From Jidongwangia harbinensis (GTDB taxonomy: Bacteria; Actinomycetota; Actinomycetes; Mycobacteriales; Micromonosporaceae): a stretch of DNA of 64,000 bases. The stretch covers positions 62,001 through 126,000 of the forward strand of contig NZ_JAIWNC010000012.1 in assembly GCF_020216025.1 (NCBI RefSeq). The letters are read 5' to 3'. How positions within the stretch are numbered: position 1 is the first letter of the stretch; each line of letters opens with the position of its first letter. This document shows positions 51,031 through 59,878 of this stretch, one piece after another. The notes below the pieces were generated by a model. That model worked only from the letters and a program-made list of their open reading frames with translations, did no database searches and had not been told where the DNA came from. The position numbers and the translations under genes were made by a program.

Positions 51031-52626
51031 TCAGACCCCGACCGGTTGCGGCGCGCCGACCCCGGCGCCGGCCAGGATCTCCGCGGCCGCCTGACCGCAC
51101 GCGCGGGTGGCGCCGTACGTCGCCACGTGCACGCCGCCGAGCACCGACTCGGGCAGTCCCATCTCGACCACCACCGCGTCCGGGCGCACCTCCAGCGTGC
51201 GGGCGACCGCGTCGGCGGCCCAGGCGTGCCGGTGCACGTCGCGGACCACCAGCACCAGCCCGCGTCCGGCCGCTCCGGCCAGGACCGGCGCGCTCGGGTC
51301 GGGCAGGCCGGCCAGGTCGTCCGCGCCCAGCCGGACCGACGTGGTGCCGGGCAGCAGTTCGTCGAGCGGCGCGCCGACCCCCCACGGGGTCTCGGCACCG
51401 ATCGCGATGTTGCGCGGCGGGGCGAACTCCACCACGTGCGGGGCGCCGGTCAGCGGCAGCACCGACCCGGCGCCCTCGGCCACGGTGACCCGGACGGCCC
51501 GGCGGGCGGCGGCCAGGCCCACCGCGGACCCGGTGACGGTCGCGACGTCGCGGACCTGGGCGGGCACCGCGTCGGCCACCGCCCGGGCACCGACCGCGGT
51601 CTGCGTGGTCACGGTCCAGGCGGCCAGGCGGCGGACCCGGCCGGCGGCCTCGCGCAGCCGGTCCTCCGGGAGTTCCCCGCTGCGGACCGCGGCGACGATG
51701 GCGTCCCGCAACGCGAGCGCGGTGTGTTCGTCGGCGTGGTCGCCGCCGACACAGATGGCGTCGGCACCGGCCGCCAGGGCGCGCACGGTGGCGCCCGCCA
51801 GGCCGTACGCCCGGCGTACCCCCTGCATCTCGATCCCGTCCGTGACGATCAGGCCGTCGAAGCCCAGCTCGGTGCGGAGCAGGCCGGTGAGGATCCGCGG
51901 GCTCAGGGTGGCCGGCAGCCCGGCGTCGTACGCGGGCACCAGCAGGTGCCCGGTCATCACCGCCTGCACGCCGGCCGCGACCGCGGCCCGGAACGGCAGC
52001 AGTTCGCACGCGGCCAGTTCCGCGCGGCTGCGGTCGATCACCGGCACCGCGTGGTGCGAGTCGACGCTGGTGTCGCCGTGACCCGGGAAGTGCTTGGCGC
52101 AGGCGGCCACGCCGGCCGCCTGCAGTCCCCGGACGAACGCCGCGGTGTGCCGCGCCACCAGGTCCGGTTCGGCGCCGAACGCCCGTACCCCGATGATCGG
52201 GTTGTCCGGGTTGGAATTGACGTCGGCGTCCGGGGCATAGTCCAGCGTGACGCCGGACCGGGCCAGGTCCAGACCGAGGTCGTGGGCCACCGACTCGGTG
52301 AGCGCGGGGTCGTCGATCGCGCCCAGGCCCAGGTTGCCGGGGCGCGAGCTGCCGTGCCGCGACTCGAACCGGGTGACGTCGCCGGCCTCCTCGTCGATGC
52401 CCACGATCACGTCGGGTCGCTCGGCGCGCAGGCCGGCGGTGAGCGCGGCCACCTGGGCGGGCGACTCCACGTTGCGGGCGAACAGTGCCACCCCGCCCAG
52501 CCCCTCGCCGAGCCGGCGCAGCACCCAGTCGGGCGGGGTCGTGCCGACGAAACCGGGCTGGAGCACCGTCAGGGCGAGTTCGGATAATTCGCCATTTTCC
52601 GGCATGGGGTCACGTACCTCCGTCAT
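51031..52626 (-). CDS. Glycoside hydrolase family 3, NagZ-like beta-N-acetylglucosaminidase
   Basis: A 531-residue enzyme. The NagZ signature KHFPGHGDTSVDSHHAVP with the catalytic His, and the nucleophile Asp in LIVTDGIEMQGV, are intact, so hydrolysis of N-acetylglucosaminides from cell-wall turnover is likely. Residues 1-340 are the barrel; 350-531 form a second domain as in longer GH3 enzymes. No signal peptide is seen, so it is cytoplasmic. The ATG at 52605 (GGAGG upstream) may be the true start rather than 52626. Confidence 0.9.
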   Translation of the reverse strand: MTEVRDPMPENGELSELALTVLQPGFVGTTPPDWVLRRLGEGLGGVALFARNVESPAQVAALTAGLRAERPDVIVGIDEEAGDVTRFESRHGSSRPGNLGLGAIDDPALTESVAHDLGLDLARSGVTLDYAPDADVNSNPDNPIIGVRAFGAEPDLVARHTAAFVRGLQAAGVAACAKHFPGHGDTSVDSHHAVPVIDRSRAELAACELLPFRAAVAAGVQAVMTGHLLVPAYDAGLPATLSPRILTGLLRTELGFDGLIVTDGIEMQGVRRAYGLAGATVRALAAGADAICVGGDHADEHTALALRDAIVAAVRSGELPEDRLREAAGRVRRLAAWTVTTQTAVGARAVADAVPAQVRDVATVTGSAVGLAAARRAVRVTVAEGAGSVLPLTGAPHVVEFAPPRNIAIGAETPWGVGAPLDELLPGTTSVRLGADDLAGLPDPSAPVLAGAAGRGLVLVVRDVHRHAWAADAVARTLEVRPDAVVVEMGLPESVLGGVHVATYGATRACGQAAAEILAGAGVGAPQPVGV

Positions 52627-52722
52627 GGGCGCGGCGGACGACCCATGGTCACACCCTCTCCCGGTTCAGTCAACAAACCTTCCTATTAACTGGGCGGTAG
52701 GGCGGCTCGATAGAGTGCGGGG

Positions 52723-52854
52723 GTGCAGACGCCTCTCGCCGCCACGTCCGGCGTGGACTGGTCCGAGGTCCACGCGGTCCGCCTGCTCGGCCTCGCGCTG
52801 GGCGCGCTCATCCTGCTGTGGGCCATCCGCCGCATGTTCGGAGGCCGCAAGTAG
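52723..52854 (+). CDS. 43-residue membrane miniprotein
   Basis: A small reading frame starting with GTG. The product MQTPLAATSGVDWSEVHAV is followed by one hydrophobic helix (RLLGLALGALILLWAI) and a basic end (RRMFGGRK), the inside-positive layout of a single-pass protein. A TANNNT box (TAGAGT, 52711-52716) ends six bases before the start, so a leaderless message is possible; no ribosome site is visible. It lies 15 bases before the F420 oxidoreductase gene. Family unknown; size keeps confidence moderate. Confidence 0.55.
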   Translation: MQTPLAATSGVDWSEVHAVRLLGLALGALILLWAIRRMFGGRK

Positions 52855-52869
52855 GGGTATTCCGGCACC

Positions 52870-53820
52870 ATGAAAATCGGATATTTCCTGTCCAGTGAGG
52901 AATACTCGCCGGCCGAGCTGATCGCCCAGGCCCAGGGCGCCGAACAGGCCGGCTTCTCGGCGTTGTGGATCTCCGACCACTACCACCCGTGGACCGACGC
53001 GCAGGGCCAGAGCCCGTTCGTCTGGTCCACCATCGGGGCGCTCAGCCAGGTCTGTTCGCTACCGATCACCACCGCCGTCACCTGCCCCACGGTCCGCATC
53101 CACCCGGCCGTCGTGGCCCAGGCCGCGGCCACCAGCGCGGTGCTCACCGGTGGGCGGTTCCGGCTCGGCGTGGGCACCGGCGAGGCCCTGAACGAGCACA
53201 TCTTCGGCGACGCGTGGCCCGAGGCCGACGTCCGCCTGGAGATGCTCGAGGAGGCCGTGGAGATCATGCGGGAACTGTGGAAGGGCGGCACCGTCTCGCA
53301 CCGCGGCAAGCACTACACCGTGGAGAACGCCCGGATCTACACGCTGCCGGAGAAGCCGGTCGAGATCCTGGTCTCCGGCTTCGGGCCGAAGGCGATCGAG
53401 GTGGCCGCCCGGATCGGCGAGGGCTTCGTCAGCACCATGCCGGACGGCGACGCGGTCAAGCAGTTCCGCACACAGGGCGGCGGCGACCGGGTGTGCCAGG
53501 CCGGGTTCAAGGCCGCGTACGCGGACAGCGAGGAGGAGGGCGCGCGGCTCGCGTACCAGAAGTGGCCCAACGCCGGCGTGCCCGGCGAGCTGTCCCAGGT
53601 GCTGCCGTCGCCGAAGCACTTCGAGCAGGCGTCGCAGCTGGTCACCCAGGACATGGTCAAGGACGCGTTCGTCTGCGGCAACGACCCGCAGGCACACCTG
53701 GACCAGATCGACGAGTACGCCCGGGCCGGATTCGACGAGGTGTACGTGGCCAACACCGGACCGCACTGGGCGGGACTGTTCGACCTGTACGCGAAACACG
53801 TGATCCCGAAGCACTCGTGA
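52870..53820 (+). CDS. F420-dependent LLM-class oxidoreductase (G6PD-like family)
   Basis: A 316-residue luciferase-like TIM-barrel flavin/deazaflavin enzyme. The opening KIGYFLSSEEYSPAELIAQA, the SALWISDHYHPWTDAQGQSPFVW block and GGRFRLGVGTGEALNEHI match the actinobacterial F420-dependent G6PD-like family, and YVANTGPHWAGLFDLYAKHVIP closes it. It transfers hydride between a substrate and coenzyme F420. True glucose-6-phosphate specificity is not certain for this subgroup. Confidence 0.92.
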   Translation: MKIGYFLSSEEYSPAELIAQAQGAEQAGFSALWISDHYHPWTDAQGQSPFVWSTIGALSQVCSLPITTAVTCPTVRIHPAVVAQAAATSAVLTGGRFRLGVGTGEALNEHIFGDAWPEADVRLEMLEEAVEIMRELWKGGTVSHRGKHYTVENARIYTLPEKPVEILVSGFGPKAIEVAARIGEGFVSTMPDGDAVKQFRTQGGGDRVCQAGFKAAYADSEEEGARLAYQKWPNAGVPGELSQVLPSPKHFEQASQLVTQDMVKDAFVCGNDPQAHLDQIDEYARAGFDEVYVANTGPHWAGLFDLYAKHVIPKHS

Positions 53821-53863
53821 TTTCCGTTTGCGGCGGGCGGCGGTCGGGCAACATGGCCGCTCG

Positions 53864-55504
53864 ATGAAACTTCCGATCTACGGTCCGCGCCTGCGCAGGG
53901 TCGCCCGGCACCAGTTCGGGTGGCCCTCGCTGCGTCCGGGCCAGTTCAAGCCGATGCGTGCGGTGCTGCGGCGCCGCGACGCCCTGGTCGTCCTGCCCAC
54001 CGGCGCGGGCAAGTCGGCGATCTACCAGATCCCGGCGGTGCTGCTGCCCGGGCCGACCGTGGTGATCTCCCCGCTGCTCGCGTTGCAGCAGGACCAGATC
54101 GCCGCGCTCAACGAGCGGAACGACCCGAAACTGCGCGCGGTCCGGGTCAGCTCCGCCGAGACGCCCGCCCAGCAGCGGGAGGCGATCGCGGAGTTGCGCG
54201 AGGGCCGCGCCGAGTTCCTGTTCATCACGCCGGAACAGCTCAGCGACCCGGACCGGATGGCCGAGGTGCGCGCGCTCCGGCCCGGCCTGGTCGCGGTGGA
54301 CGAGGCGCACTGCATCTCGGCCTGGGGTCACGACTTCCGGCCCGACTACCTGTCGCTCGGGCACCTGATCAAGGGCATCGGCCGCCCGCCGGTGCTGGCG
54401 CTGACCGCCACCGCGTCGCCGCCGGTGCGCGACGACATCATCGCCCGGCTGCACCTGCACAAGCCGGAGATCCACGTGTCCGGCCTGGACCGGCGCAACC
54501 TGTTCCTGGAGGTGGCGTACAGCCCGGACGAGGGATACCGGTGGCGGCAGCTCACCGCGCTGCTGGACCGGGTGACCCGGCCGGGCATCATCTACGTCGC
54601 CACCCGGCGCGCCGCCGAGGAACTGGCCGCGCGGCTCACCGAGGCCGGCTACCCGGCCGAGTTCTACCACGGCGGCATGGCGGCCGGCCTGCGCGAACAG
54701 CGGCACGAGGACTTCACCAACGACAAGATCGACATCATGGTCGCCACGTCCGCGTTCGGCATGGGCATCGACAAGGCGAACATCCGGTGGGTGGCGCACG
54801 TGGCGCTGCCCGACTCCCCGGACAGCTACTTCCAGGAGATCGGCCGGGCCGGCCGCGACGACGAGCCGGCCCACGCGCTGCTGCTCTGGCGGGCCGAGGA
54901 CGAGGCGATCCAGCGGTTCTTCACCGGCGGCGCGCCCGACGAGGTGGAGGTACGGGAGCTGGCCGCGGCCCTGCGTACCGGGCCGCAGACCAAGACCGCG
55001 CTGAAGGAGGCGACCGGGCTGGGCCCGCGCAAACTGGGCCAGCTGCTCGGGCTGCTGGAACAGGTCGGCGCGGCCACCGCCGGCACCGGCAACCGGTGGA
55101 CCGCACCCCGGTACGCGCCGCTGCCCGCGGCCGCGGCCGCGGCGGCGATCGCCGAACACGAGCGGCGGCAGACCGTGCAGCGGTCCCGGACCGACATGAT
55201 GCGCGCCTTCGCCGAGACCCGGGCCTGCCGGACCCAGACGTTGCTCGCCTACTTCGGCGAGGAACTGACCAAACGGTGCGGGCACTGCGACAACTGCGCC
55301 GAGGGTACGGCGGAGGAGGCGGCGCCCGGGACCGCGGAGCTGTTCGCCGTGCACAGCCACGTCCGGCACGGCGAATGGGGTGTTGGCATGGTGATGGGGT
55401 ACGAGGAGGACCGGATGACGGTGCTCTTCGACGAGGTGGGTTACAAGACCCTCTCGGTGCCGGTGGTCCGCGAGCATGCTCTGCTGGTCGCCGAGCAAAA
55501 ATAG
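53864..55504 (+). CDS. recQ: RecQ-family ATP-dependent DNA helicase
   Basis: A 546-residue superfamily 2 helicase. Motif I LPTGAGKSAIYQIPA, motif II VDEAHCISAWGHDFRPDY (DEAH plus the RecQ aromatic loop), motif III LTATAS, motif V TSAFGMGIDKANIRWV and motif VI QEIGRAGRD are intact. The RecQ zinc cluster is CRTQTLLAYFGEE..CGHCDNC. The HRDC domain is missing and replaced by a short C-terminal strand domain (EWGVGMVMGYEEDRMTVLFDEVGYKTL). The ATG at 53864 is chosen from family alignment; there is no strong ribosome site. Confidence 0.93.
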   Translation: MKLPIYGPRLRRVARHQFGWPSLRPGQFKPMRAVLRRRDALVVLPTGAGKSAIYQIPAVLLPGPTVVISPLLALQQDQIAALNERNDPKLRAVRVSSAETPAQQREAIAELREGRAEFLFITPEQLSDPDRMAEVRALRPGLVAVDEAHCISAWGHDFRPDYLSLGHLIKGIGRPPVLALTATASPPVRDDIIARLHLHKPEIHVSGLDRRNLFLEVAYSPDEGYRWRQLTALLDRVTRPGIIYVATRRAAEELAARLTEAGYPAEFYHGGMAAGLREQRHEDFTNDKIDIMVATSAFGMGIDKANIRWVAHVALPDSPDSYFQEIGRAGRDDEPAHALLLWRAEDEAIQRFFTGGAPDEVEVRELAAALRTGPQTKTALKEATGLGPRKLGQLLGLLEQVGAATAGTGNRWTAPRYAPLPAAAAAAAIAEHERRQTVQRSRTDMMRAFAETRACRTQTLLAYFGEELTKRCGHCDNCAEGTAEEAAPGTAELFAVHSHVRHGEWGVGMVMGYEEDRMTVLFDEVGYKTLSVPVVREHALLVAEQK

Positions 55505-55522
55505 AAAGTCGAGGGAGAAGAC

Positions 55523-56026
55523 GTGACCGACGTACCGCTGTACGCGCAGTGGGGTTTCACCGACTCCGAGTGGGGGCTGCTGGTCGGCCTGCCGCAGGCG
55601 GTGCTGACCGCGGCCAGCGTGGCCACTCCGGACAGTGCCCGCAAGACCCGGGCGGAGAGCGCCGCCGGGCAGGACAAGATCTCCGACGCGCGGGCCTCGG
55701 CGAGCCCGCTGGTGCTCGCGGTCGCCACCGCGGCGCTGGCCCAGGCCGGCGACCCGGAACTGGGCGAGGAGCCACCGGTCATCGAGCCGAGCGACCCGAT
55801 CGGGTACGCCGAGGACGTGGTCAACCGGGCGGCCGAGGCGAACGCGCTGCTCGCCGCGAAGGCCACCGAGCAGGACGCCGAGACGTACAAGCACTGGCTG
55901 GTCGAGATCACCGACACCGTGGTGGGCGCGGCGTCCAGCGGCGGCGTGCTCGGCATCGGTGCCGAGTCGGTGACCGACGACGAGCGCAACTTCCGGGACC
56001 GGCTCGCCAAGGTGCTGGCCGGCTGA
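55523..56026 (+). CDS. Conserved hypothetical protein
   Basis: A 167-residue soluble, acidic, Ala-rich protein that I do not assign to a named family. It opens TDVPLYAQWGFTDSEWGLLVGLPQAVLTAASVATPD and has an Asp/Glu-rich helical middle with EDVVNRAAEANALLAAKATEQDAETYKHWL, then VTDDERNFRDRLAKVLAG. No membrane helix, signal or Cys cluster is seen. The GTG start has GAGGGAGA before it, and the gene is 18 bases after recQ, so co-transcription with the helicase is likely. Confidence 0.8.
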   Translation: MTDVPLYAQWGFTDSEWGLLVGLPQAVLTAASVATPDSARKTRAESAAGQDKISDARASASPLVLAVATAALAQAGDPELGEEPPVIEPSDPIGYAEDVVNRAAEANALLAAKATEQDAETYKHWLVEITDTVVGAASSGGVLGIGAESVTDDERNFRDRLAKVLAG

Positions 56027-56030
56027 CCGC

Positions 56031-57158
56031 TCAGGGCTCCGGCGGATGCCACCCGAGGACCGGGTCCATCTGCCGGAGCACCAGGTCGGGCCCGAGGCGA
56101 CCGGCGAGCGTCATGCCGGTGTCCCGGGCCCACACCGCCGCCGGACTGCTCAGCTGCGTCATCCGGCTGATCCGCCGGGAGGCCGCGGCCACCTCGGTGG
56201 TCCGCGGCACCCGGGCCGCCGAGTACACCGCCAGCCCGGCCGGGCGGTCCGCGTTCACCGCGAGCACCACCGCGTCCTCCAGCGCCTGGCAGGCGCCCTG
56301 GCCGAGGTTCGGGGTCATCGCGTGGGCGGCGTCGCCGAGCAGCGCGACCCGGCCGGAGTGGAACCGCTCCAGCGGCCGGTCCAGGCACCGGATGTCGGTC
56401 CGCAGCACCGCGTCCGCCGCCCGGATCAGCTGCGGCACCGGCTCGGCGAACCGCCCGAAGCGGCGCAGCAACTCGGCCTTCTCGTCGGCGGCCCGCTGCC
56501 CGGGCGCGGCCGGCGCGGTGGCGTAGCAGTAGACCCGGCCGTCGCCCAGGGCGGTGACGCCGAACACGGTCCCCCGGCCCCACAACTCCCTCGGGCGCAG
56601 CGTGCCACCCGGATGCTCCACCACGATGCGCCAGCTGGTCACGCCCGCGTACACCGGCCCGGGATGGTCCGGGAACAGCTTGCCGCGCACCGCCGAGTCG
56701 ATGCCGTCCGCCGCCACCACCAGATCGGCCTCGTGCGTCCCGTCCGCGGTGACCACCCGCCCGGCGTCCGCGTCCACGTCGGTGACCGGCACGCCGGTGC
56801 GTACCGTGCCCGGCGCGAGCGCGCCGGCCAGCAGCCCGACCAGCGCCGTCCGGTGGATCACCACGGTCGGGTCGCCGTACCGGGCCTCGGCCCGCGCCGC
56901 GTCGGTCCGCGCGATCCACCGGCCGTCCGGCCGGCTGATCCCGGCCTCGCCCTGCAACGCGGCCAGCGACCGGATCTCGTCCCCGAGACCGAGCGCGTCC
57001 AGCGCCTTCAGGGCGTTCGGTGCCACCGCCAGGCCGGCGCCCACGTTCTCCAGGGCGGCCGCGCGTTCCAGCACCGTCACGTCCCACCCGCGGCGCTGCA
57101 GCGCCACGCCCGCGGCGAGCCCGCCCACCCCCGCGCCGATCACGACCGCACGTGTCAT
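56031..57158 (-). CDS. FAD-dependent aromatic-type monooxygenase
   Basis: A 375-residue group A flavoprotein hydroxylase. The FAD-binding VVIGAGVGGLAAGVALQRRGWDV (GxGxxG), the DG motif DLVVAADGIDSAVR, and the second FAD motif GDAAHAMTPNLGQGACQALED are intact. Such enzymes hydroxylate aromatic or polyketide-like substrates with NAD(P)H and O2. The ATG at 57158 fits the family; the upstream extension (57203) is not supported. It is divergent from an AraC regulator that probably controls it. Confidence 0.9.
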   Translation of the reverse strand: MTRAVVIGAGVGGLAAGVALQRRGWDVTVLERAAALENVGAGLAVAPNALKALDALGLGDEIRSLAALQGEAGISRPDGRWIARTDAARAEARYGDPTVVIHRTALVGLLAGALAPGTVRTGVPVTDVDADAGRVVTADGTHEADLVVAADGIDSAVRGKLFPDHPGPVYAGVTSWRIVVEHPGGTLRPRELWGRGTVFGVTALGDGRVYCYATAPAAPGQRAADEKAELLRRFGRFAEPVPQLIRAADAVLRTDIRCLDRPLERFHSGRVALLGDAAHAMTPNLGQGACQALEDAVVLAVNADRPAGLAVYSAARVPRTTEVAAASRRISRMTQLSSPAAVWARDTGMTLAGRLGPDLVLRQMDPVLGWHPPEP

Positions 57159-57168
57159 CGCTGCATGG

Positions 57169-57182
57169 TCGCATGGGTGCGA
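57169..57182. promoter_or_regulatory. Inverted repeat TCGCA-TGGG-TGCGA between monooxygenase and AraC genes
   Basis: A perfect 5-4-5 inverted repeat lies in the 34-base interval between the two divergent starts. GATATT at 57181-57186 just after it could be a -10 box for the AraC gene, whose start is six bases further, so that message may be leaderless. Binding by the AraC protein is inferred from position. Confidence 0.4.
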
Positions 57183-57192
57183 TATTGAGGAC

Positions 57193-58041
57193 ATGGAGGT
57201 CAACGAGTACGTCCGCGCGCGGCCCGCACCGGCGCTGCGCCGGTACGTCGCCTACTACAGCGGGTACCGGCAGCGTGGCCTCCCGCCGGCGGTCCACCGC
57301 GGCCTGCCCTCGCCGTACCTGACGCTGATCCTCACCCTGGACGAGCCGCTGGTCGTGACCGCGCACCCGGACCCGGGCCAGGCACCCGGCCGGTACGACG
57401 CGCTGCTCGGCGGGCTGCACCTGACGCCCGCGCTGATCACCCACGACGGCCGCCAGTCCGGCGTCCAGGTGGCCGTGCACCCGCTGGGCTGCCGCGCGCT
57501 GTTCGGCCTGCCCGCCGGCGAACTCGGCGGCCTGGACACCGACCTGGCCGCGGTGCTGGGCGACGCCCCGGTACGACGGCTGCGGGCCGCACTGCACGAC
57601 GCGGACACCTGGGCGGGCCGCTTCGCCCGGATCGACCGGGTGCTGCTGGACACGCTGGCCGAGCGGGCCGGCACCGTGCACCCCGATGTGGCGTACGCGT
57701 TCGACCGGGTCCTGCACAGCGGCGGCACGGTGACGGTCGCCCGGCTCGCCGCCGAGGTCGGCTGGAGCACCCGGCACCTCACCAACCGGTTCCGCACCGA
57801 GGTCGGGCTGCGGGTGAAGGAGGCGGCCCGGGTGGTGCGCTTCGACCGGGCCCGCCGCCGGCTGACCCGCGCGGTCCGGCTGGGCGACGTGGCCGCCGCC
57901 ACCGGATACTTCGATCAGGCCCACCTGGCCCGTGAGTTCCGGGCGCTGGCCGGCGTCCCGCCGTCCCGCTGGCTGGCCGACGAGTTCGGATTCGTCCAAG
58001 CCGGGCTGCTCGCCGGCGACGACGATGGACCCCATGACTGA
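57193..58041 (+). CDS. AraC-family transcriptional regulator
   Basis: A 282-residue regulator with an N-terminal AraC-like sensor domain (residues 1-150, with PSPYLTLILTLDEPLVV) and a C-terminal double helix-turn-helix (VARLAAEVGWSTRHLTNRFRTEVGLRVKEAARVVRFDRARR; ATGYFDQAHLAREFRALAGVPPSRWLADEFG). It is divergent from the FAD monooxygenase by 34 bases and overlaps the glyoxalase-family gene downstream, so it probably controls both. Confidence 0.9.
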   Translation: MEVNEYVRARPAPALRRYVAYYSGYRQRGLPPAVHRGLPSPYLTLILTLDEPLVVTAHPDPGQAPGRYDALLGGLHLTPALITHDGRQSGVQVAVHPLGCRALFGLPAGELGGLDTDLAAVLGDAPVRRLRAALHDADTWAGRFARIDRVLLDTLAERAGTVHPDVAYAFDRVLHSGGTVTVARLAAEVGWSTRHLTNRFRTEVGLRVKEAARVVRFDRARRRLTRAVRLGDVAAATGYFDQAHLAREFRALAGVPPSRWLADEFGFVQAGLLAGDDDGPHD

Positions 58042-58459
58042 GATGCAGACCCCGCCGCCGCAGGTGTGGCCGACGCTGCGGGCCCGCGACGCCCGCGCCC
58101 TGATCCGGTTCCTGGTGGACGTGTTCGGATTCCACGAGACCGTCGTGCACGGCGACGGCGACACGGTGTTCCACGCCCAGCTGTCCTGGCCCCTCGGCGG
58201 CGGCGTCATGCTCGGCTCGGCGCGCGGCGGCCCGGACGACCCGTGGGCCCTGACCCCCGGCACGTTCGGCGGGTACGTGGTCGCCGACGACATCGACGCC
58301 CGCTACGAGCGCGCGGTGGCGGCCGGTGCCGAGGTGGTCCGCAAGCCGTACGACACCGACTACGGCTCACGCGACTTCACGGTGCGGGACCCGGAGGGCA
58401 ACCTCTGGCAGTTCGGCACGTACCCCGGCGATCCCCGCCCGGTGCCGCCCACCGGATAG
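58034..58459 (+). CDS. VOC-family (glyoxalase/bleomycin-resistance) protein
   Basis: A 141-residue protein of the vicinal oxygen chelate fold, with two beta-alpha-beta modules: WPTLRARDARALIRFLVDVFGFHET and YVVADDIDARYERAVAAGAEVVRKP, ending in the diagnostic RDFTVRDPEGNLWQFGTY. Members bind metals or small ligands and range from lyases to drug-binding proteins. The ATG at 58034 overlaps the AraC gene by eight bases; an ATG at 58025 is the alternative. Coupling suggests a shared role with the monooxygenase, such as handling its product. Confidence 0.88.
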   Translation: MTEMQTPPPQVWPTLRARDARALIRFLVDVFGFHETVVHGDGDTVFHAQLSWPLGGGVMLGSARGGPDDPWALTPGTFGGYVVADDIDARYERAVAAGAEVVRKPYDTDYGSRDFTVRDPEGNLWQFGTYPGDPRPVPPTG

Positions 58460-58533
58460 AAGCCCGGCTCCACCGCGTCCCGGCGGCCGCGCGGTGCACG
58501 GCCGGTATCACGGACGGGGGATGCCGGCTCCGG

Positions 58534-59739
58534 TCAGGCGGCCGGTTCCGGAGTGCTGGACCGGCGCAGGCCCGCTACGGTCGAGTACACCGAGCCGAGC
58601 TGCGACGCGACCCGCTTCCACGAGTACGCCTGCCGGGCCCGGTCCAGCGCCGCGGTGGCGTACGCGAACCGGCGGACCTTGTCGTTGACCAGGCGGCGCA
58701 GCGAGCCGCCCAGCGCACGCGGATCGCGCGCCGGGACCAGGTCGCCGGTCAGCCCATCCACCACGGTCTCGGTCAGGCCACCCACGGCCGTACCGATCAC
58801 CGGTACGCCACAGGCCATCGCCTCCAGCGGCGCCAGCTGGAACTGGTCCTGCCACGGCGCGGCCACCAGCAGGTCGGCGGAGCGGTACCAGCGCGGCATG
58901 TCCTTCGCCGGTACCCCGCCGACCAGGCGCACCCGGTCCGCCACCTTGAACTGCTCGGCCATCGCCCGCAACTTCCGGGCCTGCGGGTCGGTGGCGAGCT
59001 GATCGGCCGGCGGCCCGCCCACCACGACACACTCGGCGCCGGGCACGTACCGCATCGCCTGGATCACGTCGCCGAAGCCCTTGCGCTCCACCAGCCGGCC
59101 CACCGACAGGATCCGGGGCCGTTCCGGGTCACGGTCGGCGACCGGGCCGTCCGGGGTGAACCGGTCGCTGTCGACGCCGACCGGCACCAGCGTGAGCTGG
59201 GTGCGCGGTACCCCGATCCGGACCAGGCCGCGTACCTCGTCCTGACTCTGCACCACCACCCGGTCCACCGCGCGGCCGAGGGCGCGCTCGTAGCCGGCCC
59301 GCGACGGGCCCTGGCGGTCGTTCTCGCCGGAGCCGAGTTCGTGGAACGACTGCACGACCGGGATGCCGACCTGACGGGCGGCGGTCACCGCGGCCAGGCC
59401 GCTGGTCCAGAAGTGGGCGTGCACCACGGTCGGGATCCAGTCGCCGTCGCGCCAGTGCGCGCCCAGCCACTGCGCGAAGTCCCCCATGTACGACAGCAGC
59501 AGGTCCGGTGGAATCTGCCGGGGCGGTCCGGCCGGCACGTGCACGACCCGCACCCCGTCGGACAGGGCCGCCACCTCGGGCAGGTCCGGGCTGTCCCGCC
59601 GGGTGTACACCCGTACGTCATGACCGAGCTCGGTCAGCGCCGCGGACAGGTCGGCGACGTGGCGCCGCTGCTCGCCGCCGGTCGCGTCATCGCCGGTGGC
59701 CAGCGGGCTGGCATGCTCCGAGATCATCGCGATGCGCAC
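58534..59739 (-). CDS. Glycosyltransferase family 4 (GT-B) protein
   Basis: A 401-residue retaining glycosyltransferase. It starts with the GT-B opening RIAMISEHASPLATGDDATGGEQRRHV, contains VHAHFWTSGLAAVTAA and SFHELGSGEND, the sugar-nucleotide region ILSVGRLVERKGFGDVI, and QFQLAPLEAMACGVPVIGTAVGGLTETV with the conserved Glu. It resembles sucrose-phosphate-synthase/MshA-like enzymes; the acceptor is unknown. The GTG at 59739 has GGAGGAGG seven bases upstream. No glycan operon surrounds it. Confidence 0.9.
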   Translation of the reverse strand: MRIAMISEHASPLATGDDATGGEQRRHVADLSAALTELGHDVRVYTRRDSPDLPEVAALSDGVRVVHVPAGPPRQIPPDLLLSYMGDFAQWLGAHWRDGDWIPTVVHAHFWTSGLAAVTAARQVGIPVVQSFHELGSGENDRQGPSRAGYERALGRAVDRVVVQSQDEVRGLVRIGVPRTQLTLVPVGVDSDRFTPDGPVADRDPERPRILSVGRLVERKGFGDVIQAMRYVPGAECVVVGGPPADQLATDPQARKLRAMAEQFKVADRVRLVGGVPAKDMPRWYRSADLLVAAPWQDQFQLAPLEAMACGVPVIGTAVGGLTETVVDGLTGDLVPARDPRALGGSLRRLVNDKVRRFAYATAALDRARQAYSWKRVASQLGSVYSTVAGLRRSSTPEPAA

Positions 59740-59878
59740 GGAAGATCCTCCTCCAACAGCTCGAGTCCGGGAGAGGACCGGAGTGGACGCTGTGATACGC
59801 GGTGCAGCATGCCCGGAGGCCCAGAGCTCAAACATGGCGCTCTCGTTACAGATCCCGTGCCCGGGGTAAGTGCTGCTC

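Noticed and set aside
55441..58293. 950-codon open frame antisense to recQ, the hypothetical and AraC genes
   Set aside because: Covers several well-supported genes on the other strand and reads as low-complexity Ser/Ala/Arg; no start signal or domain.
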